A stretch of 64,000 bases of DNA from CAZELM01 sp964512995 (GTDB taxonomy: Bacteria; CSSED10-310): NCBI GenBank assembly GCA_964512995.1, contig CAZELM010000001.1, positions 124,001 to 188,000 of the forward strand. The letters run 5' to 3'. The notes beneath the pieces are model-generated. The model had not been told where the DNA came from. It did no database searches and saw only the letters and a program-made list of their open reading frames with translations. The translations under genes were made by a program, and so were the position numbers. How positions within the stretch are numbered: position 1 is the stretch's first letter; each line of letters begins with the position of its first letter. Positions 18,095 to 27,296 of this stretch are shown one piece after another.

Positions 18095-18874
18095 TCAGAT
18101 ATACCCGAACCGTTCCAGCAGAAGAGTGACTCCAGCAATGCAGGCCGTATCGGTACGAAGAATCCGTTTTCCCAGTGACGCCATTGTGAATCCGCGATCC
18201 TTCAGTAATAGCCGTTCAGAGTCGGACCACCCACGGTCAGGTCCCACTGCGATGATGATACGGGGTTGACCAGCAGTTTCCGTTCTGTCGATTATAGAGC
18301 CGGCATCAGGATGATGTGGATTATTTGTCGATTCAACCTCATATTGTGAAAGATTGAGTGAAAAAACGTCATTATCCAGTGCGATCCGGTCTGGTGCTAA
18401 TGATATCTGATCCAGGCATCGTTTCAGTGAATGATGCACTTTTGCCTCCGGGAATCGCGTAAACGATGATTGCTCAACTCCCTCACGAATGAAACGCAGA
18501 TATTCCTGTTGCAGCCAAATGCTGCTTTTCAGGTAGGATTTTTCGGACATCTCCGTTCTGGGGAAGTGCATCTCGGAAACTCCCAGTGTCGTCAGATCCC
18601 GCAAGATTCTTCGAAGGCTTTGTGGCCGCGGATGTCCGATCACGACACTGATCGGAAATAAATCAGATTGTTCCTCTGTCATGTGAAAATCAAATACAAT
18701 CTGTTCATGATCGATCGACCGGATGGTCGCAGTGCCTTTAACACCATTGATGATTCCAACTTCAACCGAATCTCCCGCCACACAGTGAAGGATGTTCAGA
18801 ATATGCTGGGCACGATAATCGGAAATGGGTAAAAATCCATTCAGTTCAGATTCCTGGAAGAGGATAATGTTCAT
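18095..18874 (-). CDS. rsmE: 16S rRNA (uracil(1498)-N(3))-methyltransferase
   Basis: 259 residues, close to the family norm. The C-terminal SPOUT-fold knot is clear: IIIAVGPDRGWSDSER, then GFTMASLGKRILRTDTA, the SAM-binding loop. The N-terminal part has the PUA-like RAQHILNILHCVAGD segment. It methylates U1498 in the decoding centre of 16S rRNA. Between residues about 170 and 205 is a low-similarity insertion (ESTNNPHHPDAG region) that lengthens the protein slightly. It is transcribed alone or after an upstream minus-strand promoter in the repeat region. Confidence 0.93.
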   Translation of the reverse strand: MNIILFQESELNGFLPISDYRAQHILNILHCVAGDSVEVGIINGVKGTATIRSIDHEQIVFDFHMTEEQSDLFPISVVIGHPRPQSLRRILRDLTTLGVSEMHFPRTEMSEKSYLKSSIWLQQEYLRFIREGVEQSSFTRFPEAKVHHSLKRCLDQISLAPDRIALDNDVFSLNLSQYEVESTNNPHHPDAGSIIDRTETAGQPRIIIAVGPDRGWSDSERLLLKDRGFTMASLGKRILRTDTACIAGVTLLLERFGYI

Positions 18875-19030
18875 GATCGACTCGCCTTTGATGTTGGAAA
18901 TAGAAGGAATGCTGTCTGAGGCAGCACGGTTTGATCATATTGCTGGTCATGCACCCAATCAATAGAATTTTTTGAATTTCACGATTCTAAATTGCGATGA
19001 CCATCAGGGAGCGGTCTGGAAAGAGATTTT

Positions 19031-19057
19031 CCCACGAAGACACGAAGGCCACGAAGG
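19031..19057. repeat. CACGAAG-type dispersed repeat relic
   Basis: A short cluster of three near-copies of CACGAAGRC (cccacgaagacacgaagg, then ccacgaagg). Similar CACGAAG runs are found scattered between genes in many environmental genomes. No associated gene remains here. Confidence 0.45.
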
Positions 19058-19157
19058 AATAACAGTGTCACTGAGAATATCATGAGCACCACATGACCTT
19101 GATCGTCAGGGAGGGGTTTTCTGTTCCGGTCCACCGGTTATAACAAATCGCATTCGG

Positions 19158-19781
19158 CGAACGGTCATCCAATGAGAACGAACAGTGATCCAATGAGCAC
19201 GAACGGTCATTCAATGAGCATGAACGGTCATTCAATGAGAACGAACGATCATTCAATGAGAACGAACAGTCATCCAATGAGAGCGAACAGTCATCCAATG
19301 AGAGCGAACGGTCATTCAATGAGGACGAACAGTCATCCAATGAGCACGAACGGTCATTCAATGAGGACGAACAGTCATCCAATGAGCACGAACGGTCATT
19401 CAATGAGGACGAACAGTCATCCAATGAGGACGAACGGTCATTCAATGAGGACGAACGGTCATTCAATGAGGACGAACGGTCATTCAATGAGAACGAACGG
19501 TCATTCAATGAGAACGAACGGTCATTCAATGANNNNNNNNNNNNNNNNNNNNNNNNNNNNNNNNNNNNNNNNNNNNNNNNNNNNNNNNNNNNNNNNNNNN
19601 NNNNNNNNNNNNNNNNNNNNNNNNNNNNNNNNGGTCATTCAATGAGAACGAACGGTCATTCAATGAGAACGAACGGTCATTCAATGAGAACGAACGGTCA
19701 TTCAATGAAGACGAACGATCATCCAATGAGAACGAACGGTCATTCAATGAAGACGAACGATCATCCAATGAGAACGAACAT
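19158..19781. repeat. 21-bp tandem repeat (minisatellite) interrupted by an assembly gap
   Basis: The unit is built from GGTCATTCAATGAG followed by AACGAAC (21 bases), with common variants: AGTCATCC for GGTCATTC and GACGAAC, GCACGAAC or GCGAAC at the end. About 18 units lie left of the gap and about 7 right of it. The period equals two turns of the DNA helix, so every unit faces the same side. Variant units alternate in blocks on the left, which suggests duplication of pairs. The true copy number is unknown because the array was not assembled through. Confidence 0.93.
19533..19632. other. Assembly gap (100 N)
   Basis: Exactly 100 N inside the tandem repeat. The round number indicates a scaffolding placeholder rather than a measured length; the frame offset across it is therefore meaningless. 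Confidence 0.97.
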
Positions 19782-20049
19782 CCTTCCGTTATGTTGATTG
19801 TTCTTGCGGCTTTTTTCAGAGGAAGGAAATTCATCTGGCGGTGTTTGCCAGCAACACCGCTATATTGATCAGGTGATGATATTCCGTCCTGTTTTCGCAA
19901 TTGTGAGTATCACTCAGGAATGCCATCGTTTCTGTCATGAGTGGTTTTTAAGTTATGCCTGGGTTGCAGGATCTGGCCTTGATCAACCACTCTGTTTTTT
20001 TCGCTCCTATATTTTTTGAGCAAAGGTATTGTGATAAGAATAGATATGT

Positions 20050-20090
20050 ATCGCTTTTACAATCTAATGGATAGATTGATTGTAAGCGAT
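20050..20090 (+). promoter_or_regulatory. Long imperfect inverted repeat before the HAD gene
   Basis: Left arm ATCGCTTTTACAATCTA (20050-20066) and right arm TAGATTGATTGTAAGCGAT (20072-20090) pair almost fully, with a two-base and a four-base bulge and a 5-base loop. It ends 6 bases before the GGAG ribosome site of the gene at 20107, so it could be an operator or an RNA hairpin that controls translation. Confidence 0.45.
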
Positions 20091-20106
20091 GATCCTGGAG
20101 TGAAAA

Positions 20107-20754
20107 GTGATTTCCGAGAACCTGTTAATATTTGACTTGGACGGAACGTTGTTTTGCACAGAATCCGTCACTGTTCCGGCCGTCGAGGAGATGTGTCTTG
20201 CGGCGGGAGTTCCCTGTCCGTCCGCTGATATGATCTGCCGGTTCTTCGGCAAACCAGCGGCTGATTTTCATCGGTGGATTCAGACCGTCCTGCCCGTTGA
20301 GTTTATATCACTCCTTGATGAACGTGAGATTGAGTTGATCAAAAAGCGAGGCAGATTATATCCGGGAGTGAGGCAGGTGATGGAACAAATGCATCTGAAA
20401 GGATTCACGATGATCATTTGCTCCAACGGCACCCCTCGTTATGTTCATGAAGTTGTCTCTGCTACACATATACAGTCCTGTTTTGAGGCCCTCCTGATGC
20501 CTCAAATAATCGCAGATACAAAGTCGTCCATGATCAGGAACTATTTATCCATGCATCGGTACGAACGGGTATTCATTATTGGAGATCGTGTGGAGGATGT
20601 TCAGGCCGGAATTGATAATGGAATTCCTGTTATTGGTGTGTTATATGGATATGGCCGCGGTAATGAGTTGGCGGGAGCGGCAGCAATCATCGACTCCATA
20701 AGCGAACTTCCTGACCGGATTGATTCATTTTGTCAACAGCCAATCGGTATTTGA
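20107..20754 (+). CDS. HAD-family hydrolase, phosphoglycolate-phosphatase-like
   Basis: 215 residues from a GTG start; GGAG lies 6 bases upstream. Motif I is LLIFDLDGTLF (nucleophile Asp and acid/base Asp), motif II IICSNGTPRYV, the Lys of motif III is in the IADTKSSMI region, and motif IV is FIIGDRVEDVQAGIDNG. A four-helix cap lies between motifs I and II. It should dephosphorylate a small phosphometabolite; the substrate is not predictable. It lies 35 bases upstream of the HD-GYP/receiver protein on the same strand and may share its transcript. Confidence 0.9.
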   Translation: MISENLLIFDLDGTLFCTESVTVPAVEEMCLAAGVPCPSADMICRFFGKPAADFHRWIQTVLPVEFISLLDEREIELIKKRGRLYPGVRQVMEQMHLKGFTMIICSNGTPRYVHEVVSATHIQSCFEALLMPQIIADTKSSMIRNYLSMHRYERVFIIGDRVEDVQAGIDNGIPVIGVLYGYGRGNELAGAAAIIDSISELPDRIDSFCQQPIGI

Positions 20755-20789
20755 AATGAATTTATTTGAATACAGAAGGAGAATAGATC

Positions 20790-22541
20790 ATGGGAAACCG
20801 GGAAGATGAAAAAAAAGATTCTCCCACTCAAGGGCTCAGTCTGGATGATCTGATCCGGCAATATCGTGAAGTGGAAACAAAGAAGGAGGACGAGTCAAAG
20901 GGCTTGTCAGATGTCGGAACGGAAATATCGAGTTTTATTCTTCAGCACTACGACCGTGTATTGCTTCTGGAGCGAAATGAAACATCAGGCGAATCGGCTT
21001 ATCGGTTGCTTAAGGCTGAAGGATACAATGTGGAATGGGAGACAGATCGTGAAGCGGCCTTGCAGATTCTGGAATCGGAACGGTTCACGACATTGGTTGT
21101 GAGTGAAGGATTTTCGGCCGATGGATTGTTGATCCGGGATAGGCTCAAAGAGAAAGGCATTCAGGTAAATCTTCGGATTATCAAAGATTTTGGAACAGCC
21201 ATTCTGGGTCACGAGGAAACTGATTCCATGAAAAAAATCCGAAGATCCTTGTATAAGATCATTGAGTTTTTATTCCGGTTTCTGGAGTCATTTCATCCGT
21301 CCATGGTGGGGCATTCCAAAGAAGTCAGTCGCCTGGCTCGAGAGGTTGCAACTCGGATGGAACTTCTGCCTGACCACGTCGATGGTGTGACTGTCTGTGC
21401 TTACCTGCATGAGTTGTCAGAACTGCATTCCCATTATCGTCCCTATTGGGAAAGATCGAACAGTATCTTTGGTGATCTGCAGATTGATCTGCCGCAATGG
21501 TCTGCGATGGAACTTACAGAATCAATGCAATATCCGTATCCGATTGCCGAGACATTAAAACATCTCCGGGAGCGGTTTGATGGCAATGGATATCCGGATG
21601 GACTGGAAGGAGAGGAGATACCGATTGCCTCACGCATCATCGCTCCAATTGATGTTTATCTGAATATGATTTCTGGAATTGAAGGCGATTTCATCATGTC
21701 GAAAGGAGAAGCCATCGATCAACTGATCATTGACTCTGGGGGAGCGTTCGATCCAATCATTGTCGGTTGCCTGATAGAAATACTCAAGAAGGAATTATCT
21801 GAAGGGGAGGGGAGCGAATATCGCGAGAAGATCCTGATGGTTGACACCTCGGGAGAGGAAGATCTTCTGAAAATTCAGCTCCGGGAGGAAGGATACAAAG
21901 TATTTTATGCCAATAACATCCAGACGGCCATGAATCTATTGGCAACCGAAGAGCCATTCATGGTGATCTCAGATATTGATCTCGAGGGCAACGACGGATT
22001 TCAGCTTCTGGAATTGATCCGTAAAAACAAGGACTATGCAGAATTGCCGTTCATTCTGTTATCTGCGCGTTCGGAATCGAGTTTTGTGACAAAAGGAATT
22101 CGGGCTGGCGCGGATGATTTTTTGCCCAGACCGATTGCCACTGATGTTTTCCTGGCCAAAATCAGCCGCTATATCTCCCGTGCGAAAGGGAAAACGACGA
22201 CTTTGGCGGAACGGAGAGGTGTCAGTGGCTCGTTGCGTGATCTGGGAATACTGGAAATCATCCAGGTTCTGGCTGCTGGAATGAAGAGTGCGATGATTAT
22301 TGTCGAATATGGCAACCAGGAAGCCAAAGTGGCTTTGAAAGATGGTCGGATCGTATATGCTGATTTAGGTGAAGAAGAAGGGAAAGACGCATTCTATAGT
22401 CTGATGACTTGGGAGGATGGCAATTTCACGATCCATATGAACGTTTTCGCTCCCAAAGAGAACATCTTCATTCAAAATGATATGCTGCTTCTGGAAAGTT
22501 TCCGTCGGCTGGATGAGGCACGGAGGGGTAAAACTAGCTGA
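20790..22541 (+). CDS. Multidomain regulator: receiver-like, degenerate HD-GYP, receiver, PATAN/DUF4388
   Basis: 583 residues with AGGAG before the ATG. Residues about 54-140 look like a receiver fold without the acidic pocket. Residues 160-340 match HD-GYP c-di-GMP phosphodiesterases, but the HD pair reads HE (AYLHELSEL, His207-Glu208) and the usual HH before RxDGxGYP is HL, although RFDGNGYPDGLEGEEIP itself is kept; metal binding may be weakened. Residues 346-465 are a second receiver with a candidate phospho-acceptor Asp395 in ISDIDLEGNDG, but the conserved Lys is Arg (LPRPI). Residues 475-583 match the PATAN/DUF4388 domain, often found with pili and gliding regulators. It converges on pilT with stops overlapping by 8 bases. 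A role in controlling the neighbouring pilus ATPases is likely but inferred. Confidence 0.85.
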   Translation: MGNREDEKKDSPTQGLSLDDLIRQYREVETKKEDESKGLSDVGTEISSFILQHYDRVLLLERNETSGESAYRLLKAEGYNVEWETDREAALQILESERFTTLVVSEGFSADGLLIRDRLKEKGIQVNLRIIKDFGTAILGHEETDSMKKIRRSLYKIIEFLFRFLESFHPSMVGHSKEVSRLAREVATRMELLPDHVDGVTVCAYLHELSELHSHYRPYWERSNSIFGDLQIDLPQWSAMELTESMQYPYPIAETLKHLRERFDGNGYPDGLEGEEIPIASRIIAPIDVYLNMISGIEGDFIMSKGEAIDQLIIDSGGAFDPIIVGCLIEILKKELSEGEGSEYREKILMVDTSGEEDLLKIQLREEGYKVFYANNIQTAMNLLATEEPFMVISDIDLEGNDGFQLLELIRKNKDYAELPFILLSARSESSFVTKGIRAGADDFLPRPIATDVFLAKISRYISRAKGKTTTLAERRGVSGSLRDLGILEIIQVLAAGMKSAMIIVEYGNQEAKVALKDGRIVYADLGEEEGKDAFYSLMTWEDGNFTIHMNVFAPKENIFIQNDMLLLESFRRLDEARRGKTS

Positions 22542-23601
22542 TATTGTATTCCTTGAACTTGCTTTTATCCCGCGCCAGATCACCTACAACATCCGGACTG
22601 ATCAGGTCTTCTTTCAGAAGTGTCAGAAGTGATCGGTCCCGGGATATATTGTTCAATCTCGAACTCCCTTCAGAGGATTCGATATAGGAATGAATCTGAT
22701 ATGTTTTTGATTCCCGGATAATATGAGCCAATGCCGGAGACCCGAACAGAACTTCCAGAACAGGGACTCGGCCTCGTGCATTGGCGCGCCGGACGAGTAC
22801 TTGGGAAACGACACCACGCAGAGAAGCGGACAGCATGTTCCGGATCTGCGGCTGCCGTTCAGATGGGAAAACATCAACGATGCGTGTGATGGCCTGTGCG
22901 CATGATTGTGTATGGAGTGTTCCCAGAACAAGGGAACCGGTCTCGGCTGCTGTTATGGCCAACGCAATCGTCTCCGTATCACGCATCTCACCGACCAGAA
23001 TCACATCCGCTGATCCGCGGGTTGCGGCACGAAGTGCTGCGTGGAAGCTTTTGGTATGAACGCCAACTTCCCGCTGAGAGATGATGCTGCTTTTTTTCTG
23101 ATAGATAAACTCGATCGGATCTTCCACTGTCAGGATATGCCGATGCAAATTCTGGTTGATATTTTCGATAATAGTAGCCAGCGTTGTGCTCTTGCCGCTT
23201 CCCGTCGGCCCCGTCACCAGAACAAGACCTTTGGTCAGCTTACCAAAATCCAGAATGACAGAAGGCAAGTGCAATTTATCGACGGTTGGAATTTCCATTG
23301 GGATCATCCGGAACGTCGCACCCATTCCTTCCCGGTGCCGGAACAGATTGACGCGAAATCGTGCGAGTCCGGGAAGTTGGTAGGAAAAATCGACATCCAT
23401 GTCGCGATCGAATTCTCCTTTGACATGAGGGGGGATGATTTCAGAAATGAAGTTCATACAGTCATTGCTGTTGATTTTGCGATAATTGATCGGCAACAGC
23501 TCTCCGTTGACGCGCAAAATCGGCTCGCTGCCTGCAACAAAGTGCAGATCTGATGCCCGTTGTTCCATCGTCAATCGCAGAAATGCATCAATTCTTGCCA
23601 T
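22534..23601 (-). CDS. pilT: Type IV pilus retraction ATPase PilT
   Basis: 355 residues from the ATG at 23601, which overlaps the TAA of the upstream gene (TAATG) and has AGGG 8 bases before it. The protein has the PilT layout: N-terminal PAS-like part (MEQRASDLHFVAGSEPILR), Walker A GPTGSGKSTTLA, Asp box ILTVEDPIEF, Walker B ADVILVGEMRDTETI and His box LGTLHT. It is a hexameric motor that retracts pili by depolymerising pilin at the inner membrane. The C-terminal AIRNLIRE-type motif is divergent (ALAHIIRE). It is coupled to a second, HEAT-fused PilT-like ATPase directly upstream. No other pilus genes lie in the window. Confidence 0.93.
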   Translation of the reverse strand: MARIDAFLRLTMEQRASDLHFVAGSEPILRVNGELLPINYRKINSNDCMNFISEIIPPHVKGEFDRDMDVDFSYQLPGLARFRVNLFRHREGMGATFRMIPMEIPTVDKLHLPSVILDFGKLTKGLVLVTGPTGSGKSTTLATIIENINQNLHRHILTVEDPIEFIYQKKSSIISQREVGVHTKSFHAALRAATRGSADVILVGEMRDTETIALAITAAETGSLVLGTLHTQSCAQAITRIVDVFPSERQPQIRNMLSASLRGVVSQVLVRRANARGRVPVLEVLFGSPALAHIIRESKTYQIHSYIESSEGSSRLNNISRDRSLLTLLKEDLISPDVVGDLARDKSKFKEYNIS

Positions 23602-26360
23602 TATATTCCCTCTGTCCATTCCTTGATATAAGCTTCCAACTGATTCTTATCGAATGCCCGGGTGTAGGCATCTTCCGGGGAGATGATATTTTCGCGCAGC
23701 AGATTGATGAGTGCCTGATCCATGGAAATCATTCCATACTGCTGGCCAGCCGTGATCATGGATGGAATCTGAAACAGCTTATTATCGCGGATCAGGTTTG
23801 CGATAGCGTTGGTGTTGACCAATATTTCCATTGCCACGATATGACCACTCCCATCCTTCCTGGGAATGACCTGCTGAGACAGAATCGCTCGCAATGATTC
23901 AGACAGCATGATTCGAATCTGTCCTTGTTGAACGGTCGGGAAAACATCGACAATCCGATCGATGGTTTTTGATGTGGAGAGTGAATGCAGGGTGGATAAC
24001 ACCAGGTGTCCGGTTTCTGCAGCGGTAAGAGCCATCGAGATGGTCTCCAGATCCCGTAATTCACCGACCAGAATGATATCCGGATCTTCCCGGAGTGACG
24101 CTCGAAGTGCCCTCGCGAATGAGATGGTATGTCGACCCACCTCGCGTTGGGTGATCAGGCATTTGTTGGGAACATGGACATATTCGATGGGGTCTTCGAT
24201 TGTGATGATGTTTTCGGAACGAAAATTGTTCATTTCATGAATCAAGGCAGCGAGGGTGGTCGATTTTCCGCATGCCGCCGGTCCTGTGACCAGAACAAGA
24301 CCATGTTTGAGCTTGGATAATGATTTTACATATTCGGGCAGATTGAGTTCATCCAGGACAGGTACTTTATCTGGCAGAACCCGGAAAACGAGGTTCAATC
24401 CCAATGCATGGCGGAACATGTTGCCCCGAAACCGGCCTTCTCCAGGAATCTCATACGAAAAATCGAGGTCAAGCGTTTCGAAAAACATCTTTTCCTGTTC
24501 CGGAGACAGAACATGGGAAGCCATCGACAGAATCTGTTCTTCGGATAACTGTTCTTTGGTCAGATAGACGACATCGCCTTTGATTCGTGCCATTGCAGGA
24601 CTGTCGCTGATCAGAAACAGATCGGAGCCTTTATGAAATCGCACTTCGAGCAGCATTGTGTCCAATAATGAGACTTCCTGTTTCTCCCACCATTTCATCT
24701 CCATTTTGTTCAGCTTTTCGATATCGACTTTCATTCGTGTCAGAACTTCTTTGGCGTGAGTCCGGACTTTACGGTATGTGTGTGATACCAGTGTTTCGAT
24801 GGCTGGGATAGCGTCACGGGCTTGCATTTTTTCGAGTGCGGTCATGATGATGATTTTGGAGTCGACATCTGATTTCTCCAGCGCTTTGATCAACGCTGGG
24901 ATTGAGGAAGGTTCTCCCAGATTTCCCAAGGCTTCCGCTGCGACATATGTCAGCTCCCGAATGTTCAGCAGATTGATGAGAATGGGTACGATATCGGCAT
25001 TTCCGAGGAGTCCCAAAGCGGCGACTGCGCGTTCTCGTACCCACCAGTCCTGGTCTTTCAGCATTTTCACGAGGGGAACCAGGGCGCGGCTATCTCTCAA
25101 TCCAAGGAGGATTTCGATCGCATACCGCCGCAAGGAGGGGTCCTGATTGTTCATCAGCTCCACTGCCGCAGGATAGATACGGTCATCCTTCAGTTTCGTC
25201 AATGCTTCCGCAATGGATTCTCTGACCCACCAGTCTTCATCCCGGAGGTATTCGAAAAGCTTTTCGAACAGTCCTGGAGCGTCAATTTTGCCAAGGATTT
25301 GAGCGGCAGCACGACGGGCATTGACATCCGGGTCTGACATTAACACCGTTATGAATTTGGCAATATCGGTTCCCGGATTCTGGCTCAATATCACCAGTGC
25401 ATCCAGTGCCGCCTGACGGATACGGATATCATTATCCTTTAATCCAGCAACAAGGTATTCGACCTCATCGGCTGTACCGATCTCGCCCAATGTGATCATG
25501 GCGGCAATACGGATTTCAAAATTCTCATGCTTCAAAGAGGCTACAACGGCCTGAATTCCAGCGGGTTGCTTCAGTTTTTTCAACCCCTCCAGAGCGGTCA
25601 GGACAACATCCGCCTTGATGTCGCTGGTCAGGTGAATGAGGTTGCGGACCGCAATATTGCCTCCCATCTTTCCATAGGCTCTGGCAACGAGAATTCTGAC
25701 CCGCAACGATTCATCTTTGATAACCGTCTCGAGTGCCCGTGAGGCTTCAAATGTATTTAACTCCGAGAGTATTTTGATTGCCTGAATCTTATCGTTTTCA
25801 TTACCGACTTCCAACGCAATCCGGCAGGGTTTTTCTGTTAACTGAGGAGCGAGAGTGGCGAGTAATCGAATCCCATCTGCCCGGCTTTCCCATTCCCCCC
25901 GCATCAGATCCTGAGCCAGCTTTTCTCCGACGGATTGAGGCGGATAACTCTCCAGCAGACGAATAGCGGATAATCGGTTCTGACGTTTGGGGCTTCGCAG
26001 CATCAGCAAAATGGATGGAATGATCGATACTGATGAGACTTTGGGCAATATTTTACGGATCATATCACGGATTTGAGGATCTTCCGTGTTTTTGAAAAGA
26101 GTCAGCAACGCGTCTGCGGATTCAGGAGCTTTGGCTTTTAAAATGAGATCTGCAATAAAATGAATCAGTTCTGTCTTTTTTCGATGCTCAGTGATGAGGT
26201 ATGAATTGGTGAGCATTTCAATGAGTTCCTTAAGCGGGAACTTCTTTCTGCTCATCAAATCCTGGAAAATAGTTCTGCGTTCCTCTTCCGAATCCAGCTT
26301 GTTGATATCTATGATTGGATTAAATGATTTTTTCCAGGTATCAAAGGTTTTTCGGAACAA
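23601..26360 (-). CDS. HEAT-repeat protein fused to a PilT/PilU-type pilus ATPase
   Basis: 919 residues from a TTG at 26360 (GGGGAG 7 bases upstream). Residues about 60-570 are a series of HEAT repeats, for example EDWWVRESIAEALTKLKDD and QDWWVRERAVAALGLLGNA, which form a curved binding surface. Residues about 575-919 are a complete PilT-type ATPase: GSDLFLISDSPAMARI at the N-domain, Walker A GPAACGKSTT (693-702), IITIEDPIEYV, DIILVGELRDLETI and STLHSLST. The Walker A middle residues are unusual (AAC for TGS). The gene is directly followed by pilT with a TAATG overlap, like a pilT-pilU pair, so the fused protein is likely an accessory motor. The HEAT part is a candidate docking module for the pilus base or the adjacent regulator. 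The frame is intact, so this is not a chance joining. Confidence 0.9.
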   Translation of the reverse strand: MFRKTFDTWKKSFNPIIDINKLDSEEERRTIFQDLMSRKKFPLKELIEMLTNSYLITEHRKKTELIHFIADLILKAKAPESADALLTLFKNTEDPQIRDMIRKILPKVSSVSIIPSILLMLRSPKRQNRLSAIRLLESYPPQSVGEKLAQDLMRGEWESRADGIRLLATLAPQLTEKPCRIALEVGNENDKIQAIKILSELNTFEASRALETVIKDESLRVRILVARAYGKMGGNIAVRNLIHLTSDIKADVVLTALEGLKKLKQPAGIQAVVASLKHENFEIRIAAMITLGEIGTADEVEYLVAGLKDNDIRIRQAALDALVILSQNPGTDIAKFITVLMSDPDVNARRAAAQILGKIDAPGLFEKLFEYLRDEDWWVRESIAEALTKLKDDRIYPAAVELMNNQDPSLRRYAIEILLGLRDSRALVPLVKMLKDQDWWVRERAVAALGLLGNADIVPILINLLNIRELTYVAAEALGNLGEPSSIPALIKALEKSDVDSKIIIMTALEKMQARDAIPAIETLVSHTYRKVRTHAKEVLTRMKVDIEKLNKMEMKWWEKQEVSLLDTMLLEVRFHKGSDLFLISDSPAMARIKGDVVYLTKEQLSEEQILSMASHVLSPEQEKMFFETLDLDFSYEIPGEGRFRGNMFRHALGLNLVFRVLPDKVPVLDELNLPEYVKSLSKLKHGLVLVTGPAACGKSTTLAALIHEMNNFRSENIITIEDPIEYVHVPNKCLITQREVGRHTISFARALRASLREDPDIILVGELRDLETISMALTAAETGHLVLSTLHSLSTSKTIDRIVDVFPTVQQGQIRIMLSESLRAILSQQVIPRKDGSGHIVAMEILVNTNAIANLIRDNKLFQIPSMITAGQQYGMISMDQALINLLRENIISPEDAYTRAFDKNQLEAYIKEWTEGI

Positions 26361-26577
26361 TGTTTATCTCCCCTCAATCATCTTTGAATTCATGAACTGG
26401 TATCCTGTTACATTTGCTGCCTCGTCCCCATTTTTCTATACTAACACTCCAATCCAGAAATTGGAATATGATACCTGCTTGTGGACGGGAATTCGATCAG
26501 ATGTTGAAGAAGAATCTGCTGTCACGTAAGATATTGAGGGTGATCGGAATAGGTTACACCGAATGGGGAAGGAATTC

Positions 26578-27252
26578 ATGAAAAGATTATTGATTTGCTT
26601 TGATGTAGATGGAACATTGATCGATGATATGACATTCATCTGGAAAACACTCCACGAACGAATTGGCACTGATCCGGATCAGCGGGAATATTGGGCGGAC
26701 GCGTTCTGGTCCAAAAAGATCACGTATGCGGAGTGGGCGCGGAAAGATGTCGATATGTGGATCAAGAAAGGAATCACAAGGCAGGGAATTATGGCACATC
26801 TGACTGATTTGAAACCGATGGTGGGAGCGATGGAGACATTATCTCGATTGAAGGGACAGTCGCATGTGCTGGGAGTCATTTCTGGCTCACTGGATATCGC
26901 ACTCGAACAGATTTTTCCGGACTGGAATACTGTTTTCGATCATATCCTTCTGAATCGATTGATTTTCGGTGAAGATGACCGGCTGACAGGGATCGTGCCG
27001 ACACCTTTCGATATCGAACATAAAGCCACTGGATTACGGCATATTGCGCAACAATGCGGCATCCCTTTGGAAGATTCCGTTTATATCGGGGACAATTTCA
27101 ATGATGTCGATGTAGCTAAAATTGCTGGATGTGCGATTGCATATAACTGCAAAAGTGATTTGCTGGCTGAAAATTCGGATTATGTGGTCCCAGGTCCGGA
27201 TCTTCGGGCGATTCTCCCGATGATCGACGAGTTTGCTCGAACAGGAGAGTAG
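26578..27252 (+). CDS. HAD-family phosphatase, phosphoserine-phosphatase-like
   Basis: 224 residues from the ATG at 26578, preceded by GGGAAGG; the ATG at 26563 lies inside that site. Motif I is LLICFDVDGTLI, motif II is LGVISGSLDIAL, and motif IV is VYIGDNFNDVDVAKIAG, an order and spacing typical of SerB-like hydrolases. The cap is helical (REYWADAFWSKKITYAEWA). The substrate may be a phosphorylated amino acid or another small molecule. It stands alone, divergent from the HEAT-PilT gene. Confidence 0.88.
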   Translation: MKRLLICFDVDGTLIDDMTFIWKTLHERIGTDPDQREYWADAFWSKKITYAEWARKDVDMWIKKGITRQGIMAHLTDLKPMVGAMETLSRLKGQSHVLGVISGSLDIALEQIFPDWNTVFDHILLNRLIFGEDDRLTGIVPTPFDIEHKATGLRHIAQQCGIPLEDSVYIGDNFNDVDVAKIAGCAIAYNCKSDLLAENSDYVVPGPDLRAILPMIDEFARTGE

Positions 27253-27296
27253 GGAGATTAAAGAGATTCAGTTCCAATTCCCGCCAAGTATATTTT

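Larger units (their letters stand above)
18875..20106. other. 1.2-kb non-coding region with minisatellite, assembly gap and relic repeat
   Basis: Between rsmE and the HAD gene there is a CACGAAG-type relic (19031-19057), a 21-bp tandem array with a 100-N gap, and a long inverted repeat just before the HAD gene. Reading frames across the array are open on both strands only because the 21-base unit contains no stop. The 250 bases after the array show nothing recognisable. Confidence 0.75.

Noticed and set aside
19158..19781. CRISPR array
   Set aside because: The units are contiguous with no unique spacers, and no cas genes are nearby.
19080..19900. Open frames on both strands across the 21-bp repeat (SLNDRSF-type and MRTNGHS-type peptides)
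   Set aside because: The 21-base unit is a multiple of three and lacks stops, so both strands stay open by construction. Starts are poor and the frame changes across the N gap.
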